64,000 bases of DNA from Collybiopsis luxurians FD-317 M1 (GCA_000827265.1 KN834749.1:1291500-1355499), one strand, 5' to 3'. Shown: positions 20,424 to 33,423, counted from the first letter of the stretch. Notes: generated by a model not told the origin, from the sequence alone. Numbers and translations are program-made.

Positions 20424-21869
20424 ATGCCCGTTAATCTCAATCCCTCTTCCGCTGACACTCGGAAATTCAAGGTAGCCGCTGTACAAGCTGAGCCGTGAGT
20501 AGCATGAATACCGATATCACTTAGTTATGAACTTTTGATCCTAGTGCTTGGCTAGACCTCCAAGGAGGTGTCAATAAGACTATTTGCATTATCCGGGAGG
20601 CAAGCGCCCAGGGTGCAAAAATAATTGGATTCCCTGAATGCTTTATCCCAGGTGCCGCTAATATCTTCTCAGACGAATAACTGCTTATCTCGGCTGCTAA
20701 CAGGTTATCCATGGACTCCCTGGGCTAATACCTTTGTTCAAGCTCAACCTATTCTTAAGCTGTATCAAGAAAATTCCTTGGCTCTGCATTCGCCAGAAAT
20801 GAACCGCATCAGAGAGGCGGTCAAAGAGGCCGATGTAAACATCGTTCTAGGATTTTCAGAGCGAGATGGTTCCTCCCTGTATATTTCTCAGGTAACCATT
20901 ACTCAGGATGGGAACATTGCAAACCATCGCCGCAAGATCAAGGTACTAAGAAATTTTCTTCTCGCAAAAACACTTCACTAAACAGGACCTTCCAGCCTAC
21001 CCACTATGAAAAGACTGTCTTTGGTGATGGAAGCGGTGAATAATCTATTTGCTTGTAATCTTTCTGACTCGACAACTTTTTCTTTCCAGCACAATCAATC
21101 TACAACGTCGTCCAGACTCCTTACGGTCGACTAGGTTCTTTGAATTGCTGGGAGCACATTCAAGTCAGTCTTCAGTTCCTCAGCGTTACACTCCATTTAC
21201 ATGAATGATTCTAGCCCTGGTTGAAGACTCATTTTTACGCCCAGTATCCGCAGATATTCGTTGGAGGGTGGTGGCCTGCCTTCGAAGTGGGGCAAGGTGG
21301 TTCTCCTTACATTGTAAGCGGGGAAGCCTCTGCCCGTATGACACAGAATGTCGCAATGGAAGGAGGCTGCTTTGGGCTTGCCTGTTGTCAGATTGTCAGC
21401 GAAGCTGGAGCAGAGAAGATGAAACTGACCGGGTTCCCGTGGTTTAACTTTCCCGGAGGAGGCTTTACCACAGTAAGCGTACCCTTTTGCTTATTGAAGC
21501 CGCTGTTGAATACTTTCTTTTATAGATTTACGGGCCGGATGGGTCTCCGTTGACTGAACCTCTTGACCCAGGAAAGGAGGCCATAGCTATCGCGGAGATC
21601 TCTCTTGACAAGATCAACGAAGTAAAAATCGCGGCAGACATTATGGGGAACTAGTACGTTCTCTACCAGAATCTTTGATGTGCCATTCCACCTACATCAC
21701 TCTTTCGTGCAGTTCGCGATTCGATCTCTTCCACACTATCGTAGACGGCAAAAATTGGACTTCTGCTGAATATATATGCCATGAAGAAGAAGCCGCTGCA
21801 GTCAAGAGACAAGCCGAGATTGATAACGTTGGGAGCAGTAACACTTTTATTTCCTCACTTGATCGCTGA
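20424..21869 (+). CDS. Nitrilase (nitrilase/cyanide hydratase family)
   Basis: Carbon-nitrogen hydrolase that converts nitriles to carboxylic acids and ammonia (or cyanide to formamide in close relatives). ATG at 20424 ([20 protein letters not shown]). The catalytic triad is visible: Glu in [12 protein letters not shown], Lys in NHRRKIKPTHYEK and Cys in [10 protein letters not shown]. Around seven short introns split the gene; joins around 20483-20545, 20651-20703, 20942-20997 and 21163-21215 restore the frame. The C-terminal exon ends [14 protein letters not shown] at 21867-21869. The protein (about 360 residues) lacks the long C-terminal extension of spiral-forming cyanide hydratases, which favours an aliphatic or aromatic nitrilase; substrate cannot be read from sequence. 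A TATA box is 48 bp upstream. Nothing nearby suggests a catabolic cluster. Confidence 0.9.
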
Positions 21870-22113
21870 GAAACTAGTACCAGACCGTCGCTGTAATAAT
21901 GTTGATTAGTTCTACTAAAATCACCGAATATGCTAGCAAAAGACCATTGAAATAAGCAAGCAGAAAAGCATGAGCACCAGGCTGAGCAGCTATTGGCCAT
22001 AACAGAGTTATCTACCGCGATCGAGCGCTTCAAAACGGGTAGTGTGTGAGCTACAGTACATAATGCGACAAATTGTACCCCTGATATAAAGAAAGAAAAA
22101 CGATGTCAAGAGT
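21870..22113. other. Convergent 3' region between nitrilase and NIP7
   Basis: About 245 bp between two stops. Short open frames on the minus strand here are not supported by any family feature. Likely 3' UTRs of both genes. Confidence 0.4.
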
Positions 22114-22889
22114 TCAGATTAGACTCTCTTCGTCCCGTAGATATTCACCGACATCACTGGAGTTAATTGATCAGCAATGGGGGAGACTGCAAAAAGGAAA
22201 GCGAAGAAACTTACGCTTGGTGAAATACTATGATGGACGTTGGATCTAGTTTTCGTGTGTCAACTGTCGACCGCGCCGTAACACCGAAACCCTAAAAAAT
22301 TGAGGGTCAGAGTGTGAATGAGAGGTGGTAGGAAAGACAAGTTCATACGAGCGGCACATCATTCATACTGTATACAACGACACCCTGGTGTTCCGGCGTA
22401 TCTTCAGTGATACGACCCAGGTGTGCCTTCACAACATGATTTCCGTAGAGGAATGGCATTTCGCCGTTGGGTTTGATCCAAACCTGATTTGAGTCAGTGC
22501 TGAGTGGGAAGCAGTGAAAAAGAGTGAGTGGATATACGCACCTTGTATTTTGCATATTGAGCAACATAGTCCAATGCTGTTATATGAAGCTTGAATTTTC
22601 CAGACTTGCTGAATTTGCCAAAACATATGCCGAGACTAACGAGATTCTGCCTTGAGACAGATATTCCGAGACGCATAGAGGATTCAGAAACATAGAAGAC
22701 TTTGTCTTTGTGAAGCCTAAAACAGTATGGCTCGTCTGGTCGATCTATAAGGTGAATGAGATTCTTGCCCTGGGAGAAAAAAAAAAACAATGAGAAGACG
22801 AGAAGTAGTGGCGGTGAAAAGATAGATACAATATAATTGGACAGTTTTGAAAAGAGAGCTTTGGATTCGTCTTCAGTGAGTGGCCGCAT
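22114..22889 (-). CDS. NIP7: 60S ribosome biogenesis factor NIP7
   Basis: Nucleolar/nucleoplasmic factor with a C-terminal PUA domain, needed for pre-27S rRNA processing and 60S export. ATG at 22889-22887 gives [20 protein letters not shown], an almost exact family start. Further exons carry [72 protein letters not shown] and [20 protein letters not shown]. The last exon ends [11 protein letters not shown] and TGA at 22116-22114, matching the normal length of about 180 residues. Four introns. The start lies 118 bp from the divergent NRDE2 start. Confidence 0.96.
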
Positions 22890-23007
22890 ACAGTACAAGC
22901 TCTGCTTGGGTTGGTGGCGGAGCGGAATAAAAGAAAAAAAGGACTTCAGTTTTTAAAAGGCGTTGAATAAATTACCACGGTCAAAGTAATTTCACAACGG
23001 TCACTGT

Positions 23008-26000
23008 ATGTCTGCCCCCTCCTTCACCTCGTTTCCAGATTTATTCCCAGACTCTCAGTCTACCTCGATCAAGTCCCGTAGCAAACACAAGCGTAAGCAC
23101 CGCGACGACACCTCTTTCAGGGAAAAGGATCAGGAACCGTCCACCTTTTACTATGTGGACCGCAGTCCAGACAATTTGAATATCCAGTACGGCCGTCTTC
23201 CTCATGGCGACGTTCCAAAGTATGCTGTTGTCAACCGTACGCACCCTGGTTCCTTTAGCTTTCCTCCCTGACTTGCTACTTTAGATGGTAGAAAAATACT
23301 GGGGCTTCCAGCTACATATACTGCCTTTGCGAGAAACGACCAAGGGATTCAAGTTGGAACACATCGGGATTCAGTAAGTAAATGGTCTGCGTCTTCTTTG
23401 TTTATTAAACTCAATTTATTACAGCGGGCCATTTTCAATGACCGATCAAAGACGCGAAAGCGGCTCTCGCGTCCCCCGCGACGTATGTTGAAGGCGAATA
23501 GCAATTCTACAAAGTACCAGGAGACAGAGGGTTTCCTCCCATTGCCATCCCATCGAGGGCACGAGCATCGCGGTTCCGTAGTCGATTCTGATCCTGAATC
23601 CGATTCTGTTACTTCCGATCCCGGTAGTTCTGACGACGGACATTCTCATACAACTGCTCACCAAGAAACACTGAAACGTCTCGAGCAACAAATTTCTGCG
23701 GACCCTTCATGCATTTCCAATTGGCTATCCTTACTTTCCCAGTCGTTATCAACTGTCGACATCAACTCGAAAAATGCCGGGAAGGCACGCTCAGAAATCG
23801 CATTATCCATTCTCTCTCGAGCGTTCTCTGCCCATCATGCAAATCCTACTTCCCCTTTATTGCGAATAAAGTTTCTTGAGGCCGGAGCAAAGGTTTGGGA
23901 CGACCGCAAATACCACTCTGAATGGGAAAAGGCAATAGAGTTTGGAAACATTGATATATGGATGGAATGGTTTGAGCGGCGTATTCGAGAAGCAAAAACC
24001 GCAGATGGCTTGAGTCAAGTTGTGGGTGCTGCTCTGCGTATATTATCGTCTCTCGGCGACTCCGAACAATCAGAGATTGGAAAAGTCAGAGTGTTTTGGC
24101 GAACCGCTATAGCTCTTCAACAGGCAGGTATGCTCGATTTCTGAACCTGTCGAATAACGTGCTTATTGATGTATCTCTACAGGCTACTACGAGCGCGCTA
24201 CCGCTATGTTTCAGGCACAAGCTGAACTGTAGGTCATAATCTCCAATTATCGTTAACAACTCTCATTTACCAATGAAGTTCAGTACCTTCGAGGTCCCAC
24301 AAGCGCTATCCGGCCTGTCACTTGATAGCCGGCTGGAAGCCTTTGAGGAATTCTGGGATTCTGAAGCTCCCCGTATGGGCGAGTCAGAGTCTAAGGGATG
24401 GGCGCAGTGGACTTCGCGAAGACAAGACTTTATTTCGAACGGTCGCTCAATCCTGATCCCCAAATCCACCGAGCTAGATCCTTATCGACAGTGGGCTGAG
24501 TACGAGATTCTGGCTGACCGCGGTGAACGGCTCCCTTCGCGCTCGACTAGCGGAGGCGCGGATAACGATCCATACGCTATAGTCCTTTTCACAGATATAC
24601 GTCCTCTTCTGTTTGATTTACGGAGCGACTCCGCTAAAAGGGTGTTTCGTTTGGCATGGCTGTCCGCGCTCGGTCTGCACTTACCTGGGTTTGCAACTTC
24701 ATTATCTGAGCATAACCGGGATGACCGGTGGAGTTACATCCATCTCACCAAGCCCGCTTTTCTGGATGCCCTCTTTCCTGTTACGACGCAACAAGCGCAT
24801 TTGACTGCAGATGCGTTCGCAGGCACTTTGATCGGTAGACAAAAAGTTCACGGGAAGAGTTTTGGGCCTGTGAAGAACTGGTCTTGGAGCTCTTTACGTT
24901 TCTTCGACCCCTTATTCGCATCGACAGGAATGTGGAATAAAGTGGACATTGCCGAAGTGGACACTGACTTTGTCAGTCGAGTGTTCTCATCGTTAAGGTT
25001 CGGTGTAGGCGACGTAGAATGGGATTTTCTTTCGTTAACTTTTGAGGCTGCGGTCAATATCAAAAGGTGAGGGATTGAGTACGTTATTTCACAAATATAT
25101 CTGATTTTCGCTTCAGTGCCCTCAAACTTTCTCGGTCATACCTCTCCACAGCTCGTGATTCACTTCTGCATTGGGCAGCTCATGCCCAGATGGAAAGAAT
25201 ACGTGGAAAGCTCGATGAAGCCCGGAAAGTGTACCAGACTGTTCTCGTTACCTCAATGAGGTCTGTACCTCGCCCAGAGGAGAGTTTGCTCTGGTGGGAC
25301 TGGGCGGAAATGGAGTGGCTCGCAGGCCAGGCAGAAGACGCTCAGTCGGTGATTCTGCGCGCGGCGAGAGTCGAAGGTAGAGGAGGCGTTGCGATCCTCC
25401 GTGCGAGACGGACCCTGCATGATTGGAGTAAGGATTCTATTTCTTGGCAAAGCAAAGAGGCGTGGATCAAACTGGCTGCACTATCGAATCTTCTCGCCTC
25501 CCACGACGTACGAACCGCCCTGTCTATCTTTGAAGAACAGCTTGCGAAAATTATACCAACAGACACGGCCCATGAAAGCTTAACAATGTCACTATTGCTA
25601 TTGCTTCATCGTTACAGTTCAATTCTGAAGCATCCAATACCTCCTTCAATGTTGAGAGAAAGAGTGATAGAGGCAATGGTGCATTATCCCTACAACTCTG
25701 TCATCCTTGGACTATTTCTGGAAGTTGAGCGTGGACAGGGGGTTTGGGGTAGGATACGAGCCACACTGGGAGATAATGGAGAACATAAAGAAGTGGCTCG
25801 GAGAGTGCAAGAAGTATGGATCGCGGGTTGGGAAAGTGGAAGATGGGAATCTGAAATCGAGAGAACTAGGATAGGCTTGAACGGTGCCATAGGGCATGAA
25901 CGGTATGAACATTAACTCTCTTGTTCAAGACCAAACTGATAGACTATGATAGAACGAAAGATTCATCTCTTATATGGAGAATATATATCGAGTTCGAGAT

Positions 26001-26353
26001 CCGGGTAAAGCGGTACGACAAAGCTAAAGAACTGCTGTGGCGAGCTCTTGGGCTGTTTCCCCTCTACAAAGGTAAATTAAGTCCAGGTTTTTTTCAGGTC
26101 CAACTTTGCTGACGTTCACGTAGATCTATACTTGCTAGCGTTCGGTCCCTTGCGTAGTGTATTTCAGAATAGGGAACTAAACGCGCTGGCAGACGGAATG
26201 GCAGAAAGAGGTATACGGATGAGAAGGGGATTAGACGAAGTGTTAGAGGAGTGGGTACCAAAAACAGAGGAACTGAATGACGATCTGGACAATAAGGAGG
26301 AGGATGAGATAGAGTACAATGCAAAGGAATTACGAAGGCTACAGCCGTTTTAG
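23008..26353 (+). CDS. NRDE2: NRDE-2 family nuclear RNA surveillance/splicing protein
   Basis: NRDE-2/Nrl1 family proteins work in the nucleus with Mtr4-type helicases and the spliceosome in RNA surveillance, heterochromatin and, in worms, nuclear RNAi. ATG at 23008 (MSAPSFTSFPDLFPDSQSTS). The N-terminus is basic and disordered (SRSKHKRKHRDD), then FYYVDRSPDNLNIQYGRLP, which resembles the conserved NRDE-2 lead, and ETLKRLEQQISADPSCISNW at the start of the HAT/TPR-like helical repeats. Repeats continue through KVWDDRKYHSEWEKAIE, WWDWAEMEWLAGQAEDAQ, WIKLAALSNLLASHDVRTA and IYIEFEIRVKRYDKAKELLW. The acidic C-terminus EELNDDLDNKEEDEIEYNAK ends LRRLQPF, TAG at 26351-26353. About seven introns. Confidence 0.9.
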
Positions 26354-26569
26354 AAAAATGAAGGCTTTGGCCTTTTTGTTCTCCGATTTTGAGCGTGTGA
26401 GAAAGCTTGAACATTGACAAACAAATATAAACAGACTCCACCCTTCCTTCATATCGCTTACTGACACGAGGCTCTTCCGTATTTTTTTTTTAAACGCTCA
26501 CTCCGTTTTCTTCCATTTTCCTCGCACCGTTGGTGCGCCGGGACTACCCTACGCTTCTTTCTAATCACC

Positions 26570-29272
26570 ATGACCACTGTACCGGCTCCTTCACTCTCTA
26601 CAGACAGAGAGGAATGGCCGGACGCTGATTTTGATCTTCCGGAGGGACAGCCGTTGCATGCAGGGACTGATAAAGACGATGGGGAGGAAGAGGATTGGGA
26701 TATTGAAATGGATCTGGGGAAAACCGGCGGGGCCAGAGTTGCTGGGCAGAGTCAGGCTGTCGACTCTCCATCTACTTCACATCTACAAATCATCACTATT
26801 CGTCCAGCGCAGAATCAGCAGGGAACTGACGACGAAGAAGACGAGGAAGGTGTTTCCACGATCAAAGTCACCGCTCTGCCCAAGCCTGCTTCTCGCATTG
26901 CACAGGCCCCCATTGACGAGGATTTTGAAGAAGGCTTTGCCTTGCCATCTGACCTTACCCAACTCTCCCTAGCTCCTTTATCTCTTAATCACCGCTCGTC
27001 AAAGAACTCCCTTGAATGGGGTGACAAAGACCATACTTCCTCTTCGCAGTCCTCAGACGCTTACTCGACCCTCGGCTTTGCCAATGCATCCCCTTCGTCT
27101 AATTCCACTTCTTCCGCTTCCCTTCCAGACACAGAAACGGACGACGAAGAAGAAGAAGACCACATGGAAGGCCTTGTCATCCCTTCTGGCCTATTCGAGT
27201 CCAATGGTGCCGGTTCCAAACTTACGCAGGTCCTGGAATTGCGACACAAGGCTGTCCTCGCTAGTGACTCGGTAAAGGTTGCCATCCCAGATCCAGAAGA
27301 TGACTTTGAGATGGGCCTTGTCATTGATGATGATGTTGATCTCAGTCCCAGCAGGTTGCTCTACAGCGCTCAGCAGATGCGGCACGCAAATCGCAGCCAA
27401 AGCATGCCTAATCCCCGTCCGAAAAATCTCAGACTAGCCTCCACCAGAGTCAAGTCAATAGATCGGGCAAAATCTCCCACTAATCCCCCCGTTTCTTCTT
27501 CTCGGCAATTCCAGAAACTTCGACTTTCACCCTCGCCGCCACTTCACCCTCCTTCCCGTTCTCAAACCTTCCAAACATTTTCTTCCGCTCCTTCTCCTTC
27601 TCCATCATCCTCATCCTTCCTTGCCCCGAAACCTGGCAGTTTACGTGGCCAAAAGTCTCATTCGGGCTTAAAACCTCCGACACCACCCGCTTCCAATCGC
27701 AAACTCACACGCAAGGCTTCGCTATCATCACTACTGGAAAGTAATCCATCCCAAGCATCAGGCTCGGGATCTGCTGCTGCCGGACCATCTAAAGCCAGGT
27801 ATGAAGAGCCTACTGTTGCTTCGCGGGCGAAAACTCAGAAAAGTACCTCACGGCTGCGAGGCCTCGATTACCACGTTCCTCCCACCAGACCTTCCACACC
27901 CTCCGCAAATCCCAATGCGGTACGCCTTACCCTTCCCACTGTCACCCGTGTAAAATCACGACCTGCCCTTGCATCCGTCTTCAATAATGGTGCGCCTTCG
28001 AGTCCAGGAGCACCGTCCCCTTCGCTGCGTACTGCATCACCCCTACCTCCAAGGCCACCTTCCAATTTATCTAATCGAGCATCATCCCGCGCTTCATTCA
28101 TTCAACCTACTGCTCCGAAGCTCATGAAACGACCGAAGCGGCAACGCACTTACGGTGATGGTACGGAGCTGGACGGATTTGAAGATCTTCCTACCGACCG
28201 CGACAAGGAGAGTCGCTTTCGCGTACAGCCAAAAGGGTACGGTAATCGTATACCTGGTGGAACCTTTTCGTCGCGATCGTCCACGGACAAGAGCAACGAT
28301 AAAAACACCATAAGAAGGAAAAAGAGAGAACCTTCTGGTGGTTCAGGTATGCCCATTCTGGTTTTGGTCGTCTGGGTTTTGGCTTAATTCTCTTGTAACC
28401 GTATCAGAGTCAAGTACAGCTCTGGCCCCAACAGCGAGCTCCTTAAGGCGATCGTCTAGGTTAGATTTGCTCGGATTGGCTTCCAAACCTCCGTCGCCGA
28501 AGAAGAAAAAGAAAGCAGCTTCGCCGAATGTTCCGAGAAAAAAACCGACTCTCATTCGTAATTTGGGCGGTGCCGGTGCCCCAAAAGGTTTTTTGCATTT
28601 CCTTTACGTTCCCTAATTCGCTTATAAGTGTTTTTACCAGTTGTTGGCGATATGCACTGGAACCCTATGACGTTACGGTGGGAAGGCAACGAGCAAGTTT
28701 TACGCGACTTTGACTCAGTTGTGACATCCACACGACCCGCTCTTATTACGCACCTCACCGGTTCTTCCATCGGGTCACCAGTTGGTACCTTTGCGACTGG
28801 CGCCCGAAAAGTAGGAAACATGATTTTTGATCCTCAGCGGATGTGCTGGATATCAACACTTCCTCCAGAGGAAGAAGAACCTGATGTGTTTGCTAATCTT
28901 GCCGACGACGAGGATGAAGATGACGCCAAGGGCGATACCATACGGCTAAATTTGCAGTCCGCATTGACCACTCCGGATACCAGTGTCAATAGTCGCACTT
29001 CTACGTCGATGTCAGGTACTATTGGAGATGCAAGTCCATCGCGTGGCAGCTATGGCCGAGCCCCGTCGGAAACTGGAAGCGAACGAGGATCAAGAGCTTC
29101 TATGGTATTCGACATTGACGAGGACTTCATCCAGAGATGTAGAGACGCAGAGGCGAGACATAACAATGAGATGAAGGGCTGGAAGGATATTCTGGCCAAG
29201 CAAGATCTTCTGTATGAGACTGGGCGCTCGAACCTTTATGAGATCAGAGACCTTGCTACACGCAAATACTGA
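26570..29272 (+). CDS. Byr4/Bfa1-like regulator of the septation-initiation / mitotic-exit GTPase
   Basis: Byr4 (fission yeast) and Bfa1 (budding yeast) form, with Cdc16/Bub2, a two-part GTPase-activating complex for Spg1/Tem1 at spindle poles. ATG at 26570. Three exons: to about 28347, 28408-28587 and from about 28641. The N-terminal half contains four acidic-hydrophobic repeats: EEDWDIEMDL, DEDFEEGFALPSDLTQL, EEDHMEGLVIPSGLF and EDDFEMGLVIDDDVDLS. A Ser/Pro-rich disordered centre follows, then KPTLIRNLGGAGAPKVVGDM and HWNPMTLRWEGNE, VGNMIFDPQRMCWIS and DVFANLADDEDE, the conserved C-terminal module of this family. The final part (DEDFIQRCRDAEARHNNEMK) is also characteristic. TGA at 29270-29272. 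Family assignment comes from remembered motif order and is fairly strong. Confidence 0.8.
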
Positions 29273-29575
29273 TCATTTTTTCGTCTTCTCTTGATATGCC
29301 TCTTTACATACACTACAATCGGTATAAAGTCTTTTTATCTAGCTTTGGGACAGGTTGCTTCCGTATGTTACATAAATTGTTGTGATTCTTTCGGTTTTCT
29401 TCTCGTTCTGTTTCTTTTTTTTATTTTCTCGTTTCTTGTTATATTTGACACGACATTCCTTTCGACTCTCGATATGTAGGGCTTTGCAAATATGGAATTT
29501 TCATCAATATCAGTCACATTTATGAGTGACTAGGAAGTCTTCAGCCTACTCATCAATTTGTGAGTAAAAGGCCGC
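29273..29575. other. Intergenic region between BYR4-like gene and UreD
   Basis: About 300 bp, strongly T-rich (29395-29440), serving as 3' UTR of the upstream gene and promoter of UreD. The sequence TGAGTGACTAGGAAG and TGAGTAAAAGG just before the ATG are the only local repeats noticed. No coding feature. Confidence 0.4.
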
Positions 29576-30591
29576 ATGACTGCCCCATCTTCTAGCATAT
29601 CTACGTTACAAGCAGGATGCGGCCATATAGTACTATCGTGCTACGGGAGGAAGGCTTGGTTCTCTGAGCTTTCAGCAACATATCCTTTGAAACTACTGTC
29701 TCCAAAAGTAACAGAGAATTGTGTTGCTATCGCCTATGTTCTGACCTATGGAGGAGGTCTTGTCGGAGGGGATTCCATAAATCTATCTGTAGAGATTGGA
29801 TCCCATGCAAAACTGCTCCTACTATCCCAAGTGAGCCACTCTCCTTTTCTCTTCTGCAATGTGGCTCATCATCGCTCATCCTCCGAAAGGGCTCAACAAA
29901 AGTATTCAAGACCCGTTTACAACAGAGGATGGCTTCGGTACAAAAGAGCCTGGATTATGCTTCAACTGGAGTCGGAGCACAGTCTGCCCAAATTACCCTT
30001 CAGAAAATGGATTTTACCATCGCATCCAACGCAGTGCTTTTTCTTCTCCCCGATCCTGTAACGTGTTTCCGTTCCGCCTCATATCATCAAATTCAAACCT
30101 TCAGCATGTCAAAAGATGCGTCGCTCATCGTTCTCGACTGGGTGACTTCTGGTAGAAAATCTCTGGGCGAGGACTGGGCCTTCTCTAGGTATTACAGTGT
30201 CAACGAAATAATGGTGGAAGGGAAACGAATAGGCAAGGACGTGATGCTTCTGGAAGACGGTGGATCTGGTCCAAACTCGGTCTTGTGCAGAACCCTGGCA
30301 GACAAACTTTCGCCATATTCTTGTTATGCGACTCTTATACTCCGAGGGCGAATGGTGGAGGGAATAATTGCCCGTCTTACGGCTCTTTACGAGAACATAT
30401 CTATTATGCAGCGCAGAACTCTCGAAGACCTCCTTTGGTCTCTCAGCCCCATAAGCGCTGATAAGGAAGACGGGATTATGATTAGAGTGGCAGGAAAAGA
30501 GACGGAAATTGTAAAAAGGTGGCTCAAAAATGCTCTTTTGCCTATGGAGCAGATTGTCGGGATCGATGTATATCGCCGTGCGTTTGTTTAG
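29576..30591 (+). CDS. Urease accessory protein UreD/UreH
   Basis: UreD chaperones nickel delivery and GTP-dependent activation of apo-urease together with UreF and UreG. ATG at 29576 (MTAPSSSISTLQAGCGHIVL). Typical motifs: YPLKLLSPKV, VLTYGGGLVGGDSINLSVEI, a single intron at about 29830-29892, then GSTKVFKT, FTIASNAVLFLLPDPVTCFR, QIQTFSMSKDASLIVLDWVT and GRKSLGEDWAFSRYYSVNE. It ends GIDVYRRAFV, TAG at 30589-30591, about 317 residues, a normal length. No urease structural gene or UreF/UreG lies in the window, as expected for fungi where these genes are dispersed. Confidence 0.92.
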
Positions 30592-30873
30592 ATACATAGA
30601 TTCTCCGTCAGACTTCATCGTCCACTCTCATCGACTCGAATTCCTCCCCAGCCGGACGTCTTCCACGCCACCTACTGAACATAGGAGCGATCAATCAAGC
30701 TCCTCAGCGTGATTTCTGACGAGAAAGAAGGGATGGTCAGCGCACACAATTTTTTCGGTTTTACGATGAGTTATGAGTTTTCATTGTCCAAGGTCAATAA
30801 TTACAAACGGGTTAGTATGGGATGAGCATTAGTGTTATGCGTACAATTTGTTAAGAAAAGAATGGGATATTTT
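30592..30873. other. Convergent 3' region between UreD and AFG3
   Basis: About 280 bp between two stops. It holds both 3' UTRs; I see no gene or repeat. Confidence 0.4.
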
Positions 30874-33423
30874 TTAGTCTAACTTCTTTGTCGCAACAGA
30901 CGGTGTAGGGAGAGGCTCATCGGATGGTAGAGGCAGCTGGGGAGGGGATTTAGAATCGGCTTCAGGCATCGCCAGTCCGTTCTTCTGATGCTCGTCCAGC
31001 CATTTATCCATGTCGTCCTCGCGTCCAACGAAGGGACGCTTCCCTATCAGGTTGATCATATCCTCTCTACAAGTCAGCGACCCATAAGTATTCAGCAGGA
31101 AAAGAAGAGAATATCGGCCGACCTTGTAATGACTTCTTTGTTGAGCAATAATTTGGCTACTTTCTCAACATCCTCCTTGTGTTCAGTGAGAAGTTTCCTC
31201 GTCCTGTCGTACATGTTTCTGCGATGGACGATTCAATACACCATCATCAGTAATCGAAAAAAAGAACTCACGTAATCATTTTGCGAACTTCAGCGTCAAG
31301 GGTCTGAGCAGTTTTCTCTGAGAAAGGCTTATTCCAGCCTTCCTTAGCAGCACGGTCGCCGCCATAGCTGACAGGGCCGATAACCTCATTCATTCCATAA
31401 TTGGCACAGGCTTCGAATGCGTAGCGAGTGATCTTTTGTAGATCATCCTGGGCTCCGCTGGTGATGTTATCGGTGCCGAAGAAAATTTCTTCAGATACTC
31501 GTCCTCCCAGAGTTACGCATATCTGATCTGCCAGCTGAGGGCTAGAAAGAAGGTAGCGATCCGGAGGGAGATACTACAACCACGACATAAGTTGAAAGCA
31601 GGATTGCAGCCTGAATAGAACCATACCTGGGCATAACCTAACGCTCCGTTTCCTCGAGGAATGATACTGACTTTGAGGACAGGGTCAGCGTGCTCCAAGA
31701 ACCAGCCGGCGACAGCATGGCCAGCTTCATGATAAGCAACAGTCTTCTTTTCCAGCGGACTTAACACTCGGCTCTTCTTTTCTAAACCAACGATGACCCG
31801 CTCAATGGCATCGTCGAAGTGACGAGACTCGACTGATTCGGAACCTTTGCGAGCAGCACGGAGAGCAGCTTCATTACATACATTGGCAATGTCGGCACCC
31901 GAAAAACCAGGAGTGAGCACGGCAAGTTTCTGTGCCAAGTTATCCACGTCTGCAAGAGATTCGTGCAACTTCAAAGGCGCGAGATGAACCATGAAGATAC
32001 CCTTACGGCCCGAGACGTCTGGACGATCAATGACAATATGTCGGTCAAATCGGCCAGGACGCATTAAAGCAGGGTCGAGGACGTCTGGCCGGTTCGTTCC
32101 CGCCAGTACAACGATATGTTCGTGGGTTCCAAATCCATCCATTTCCACCAAGAGTTGATTGAGCGTCGATTCCCGTTCATCGTTGCCACCAAAGCTCCGA
32201 CCCTTTTCTCTGGCTTTTCCAATGGCATCAATTTCGTCAACAAAGATTATGCACGGGGCATGTTTCCTCGCCGAAGCAAAAAGATCTCGTACCCGGGATG
32301 AACCAACACCGACGAACATTTCAACGAACTCTGAACCAGAGACCGAAAGAAAAGGGACAGAAGCTTCACCGGCGGTGGCTTTGGCAATCAGTGTTTTACC
32401 AGTGCCGGGTGGACCAGACAAGATGGCACCGCGAGGAATTTTGGCTCCAAGGCGCTCGTATTTGGAAGGTTCCTTCAGAAACTGTACAAACTCCATGATT
32501 TCCTCCTTTGCCTCGTCCATTCCCGCGACGTCCTTGAACCTGACCTTGACCTGAGTATCCTTGTCAAACATTTTAGCACGACTTTTTCCGATACTGAAAA
32601 TGCCGCTGCCAGAACTTCCGGAACCTCGTCTAGATAGCCAGTAAAGGAAACCTATGACGGCAACGGTAGGGGCGAGCTCCAGTAAGACACGGAAAGTGGA
32701 TACTTCGTCCGTGTAGGCGACTGGAATACGCTCATGACTGGGAATACCAAGTTCCTGTTGAGCTTCGTCTAGACGTCGCTCGAAAGCCTCCACGCTGCCG
32801 ATTGAGAAATGGTAGTCGCCGCTGCCTATTGATGCGCCAGGATACATTGTGCCGGTTGCATTGGAATGCAATTTAACGCGGACCTTGTGACCATTTACGA
32901 CGATTAACTTGTCTACCAAACCCTTGTCGAGGAAGGCGGTGCGGAATTCCTGCCATGTAATTTCTCGAGAAGACGAGGAGGTTGAGTTCGAATACAGGAA
33001 CTGGGCAATGGCAATACCGGTGATCCAGTTGATGGCAGTATTAAATCCTCCATTGTTCCCACCTTCAGGAGGAGGTGGGGGTTCTTTGGAAGATTTTTTG
33101 TCATCCGACTGTCTCTTTGTGTCCTCTTCCTCCTGCTCGTACTTCTTCTTCTTCTGTAACATCTGCTCATGCTGCTCCTGAATCCTCTGGAAAAAGCCCT
33201 CTAAATTCTTTGGGAATTCCTCCTTTTCTGCAGACTTTTGGGGTTCTTGGTTCTGCTCCTTCTCCGGAGAAGCAGACTGCTCCCTATCCTCCTTTGATTT
33301 ACCCTTGGAATCCTGACCGGGATCGGGACGCTTTACTGGGGTAGCATAGAGTCGAGTAGCTGACCGAGCAGCATATCTCCTTGAGCTGATGAGTCTAGCA
33401 GCCCTGAATGAGCGGGATAGCAT
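30874..33423 (-). CDS. AFG3: Mitochondrial m-AAA protease subunit (AFG3/YTA10-like)
   Basis: Inner-membrane ATP-dependent zinc metalloprotease of the FtsH family, facing the matrix, that degrades misfolded membrane proteins and processes the ribosomal protein bL32m. ATG at 33423-33421 ([20 protein letters not shown]), an Arg-rich mitochondrial presequence; an upstream in-frame TTG-initiated extension is not used. A charged linker, two membrane segments ([15 protein letters not shown] and [17 protein letters not shown]), Walker A GPPGTGKT, Walker B IIFVDEID, sensor [19 protein letters not shown] and zinc motif HEAGH are all present, followed by [19 protein letters not shown] and [11 protein letters not shown]. 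Introns at about 31574-31626, 31212-31271 and 31064-31122. C-terminal Pro/Ser tail, stop at 30876-30874. The glycine-rich G-S-G-S linker follows the second membrane segment, typical of Afg3 rather than the i-AAA Yme1. Confidence 0.95.

Noticed and set aside
27061..28555. Minus-strand frames within the BYR4-like gene
   Set aside because: Antisense of Ser/Pro-rich disordered coding exons; the plus-strand frame carries the conserved C-terminal module.
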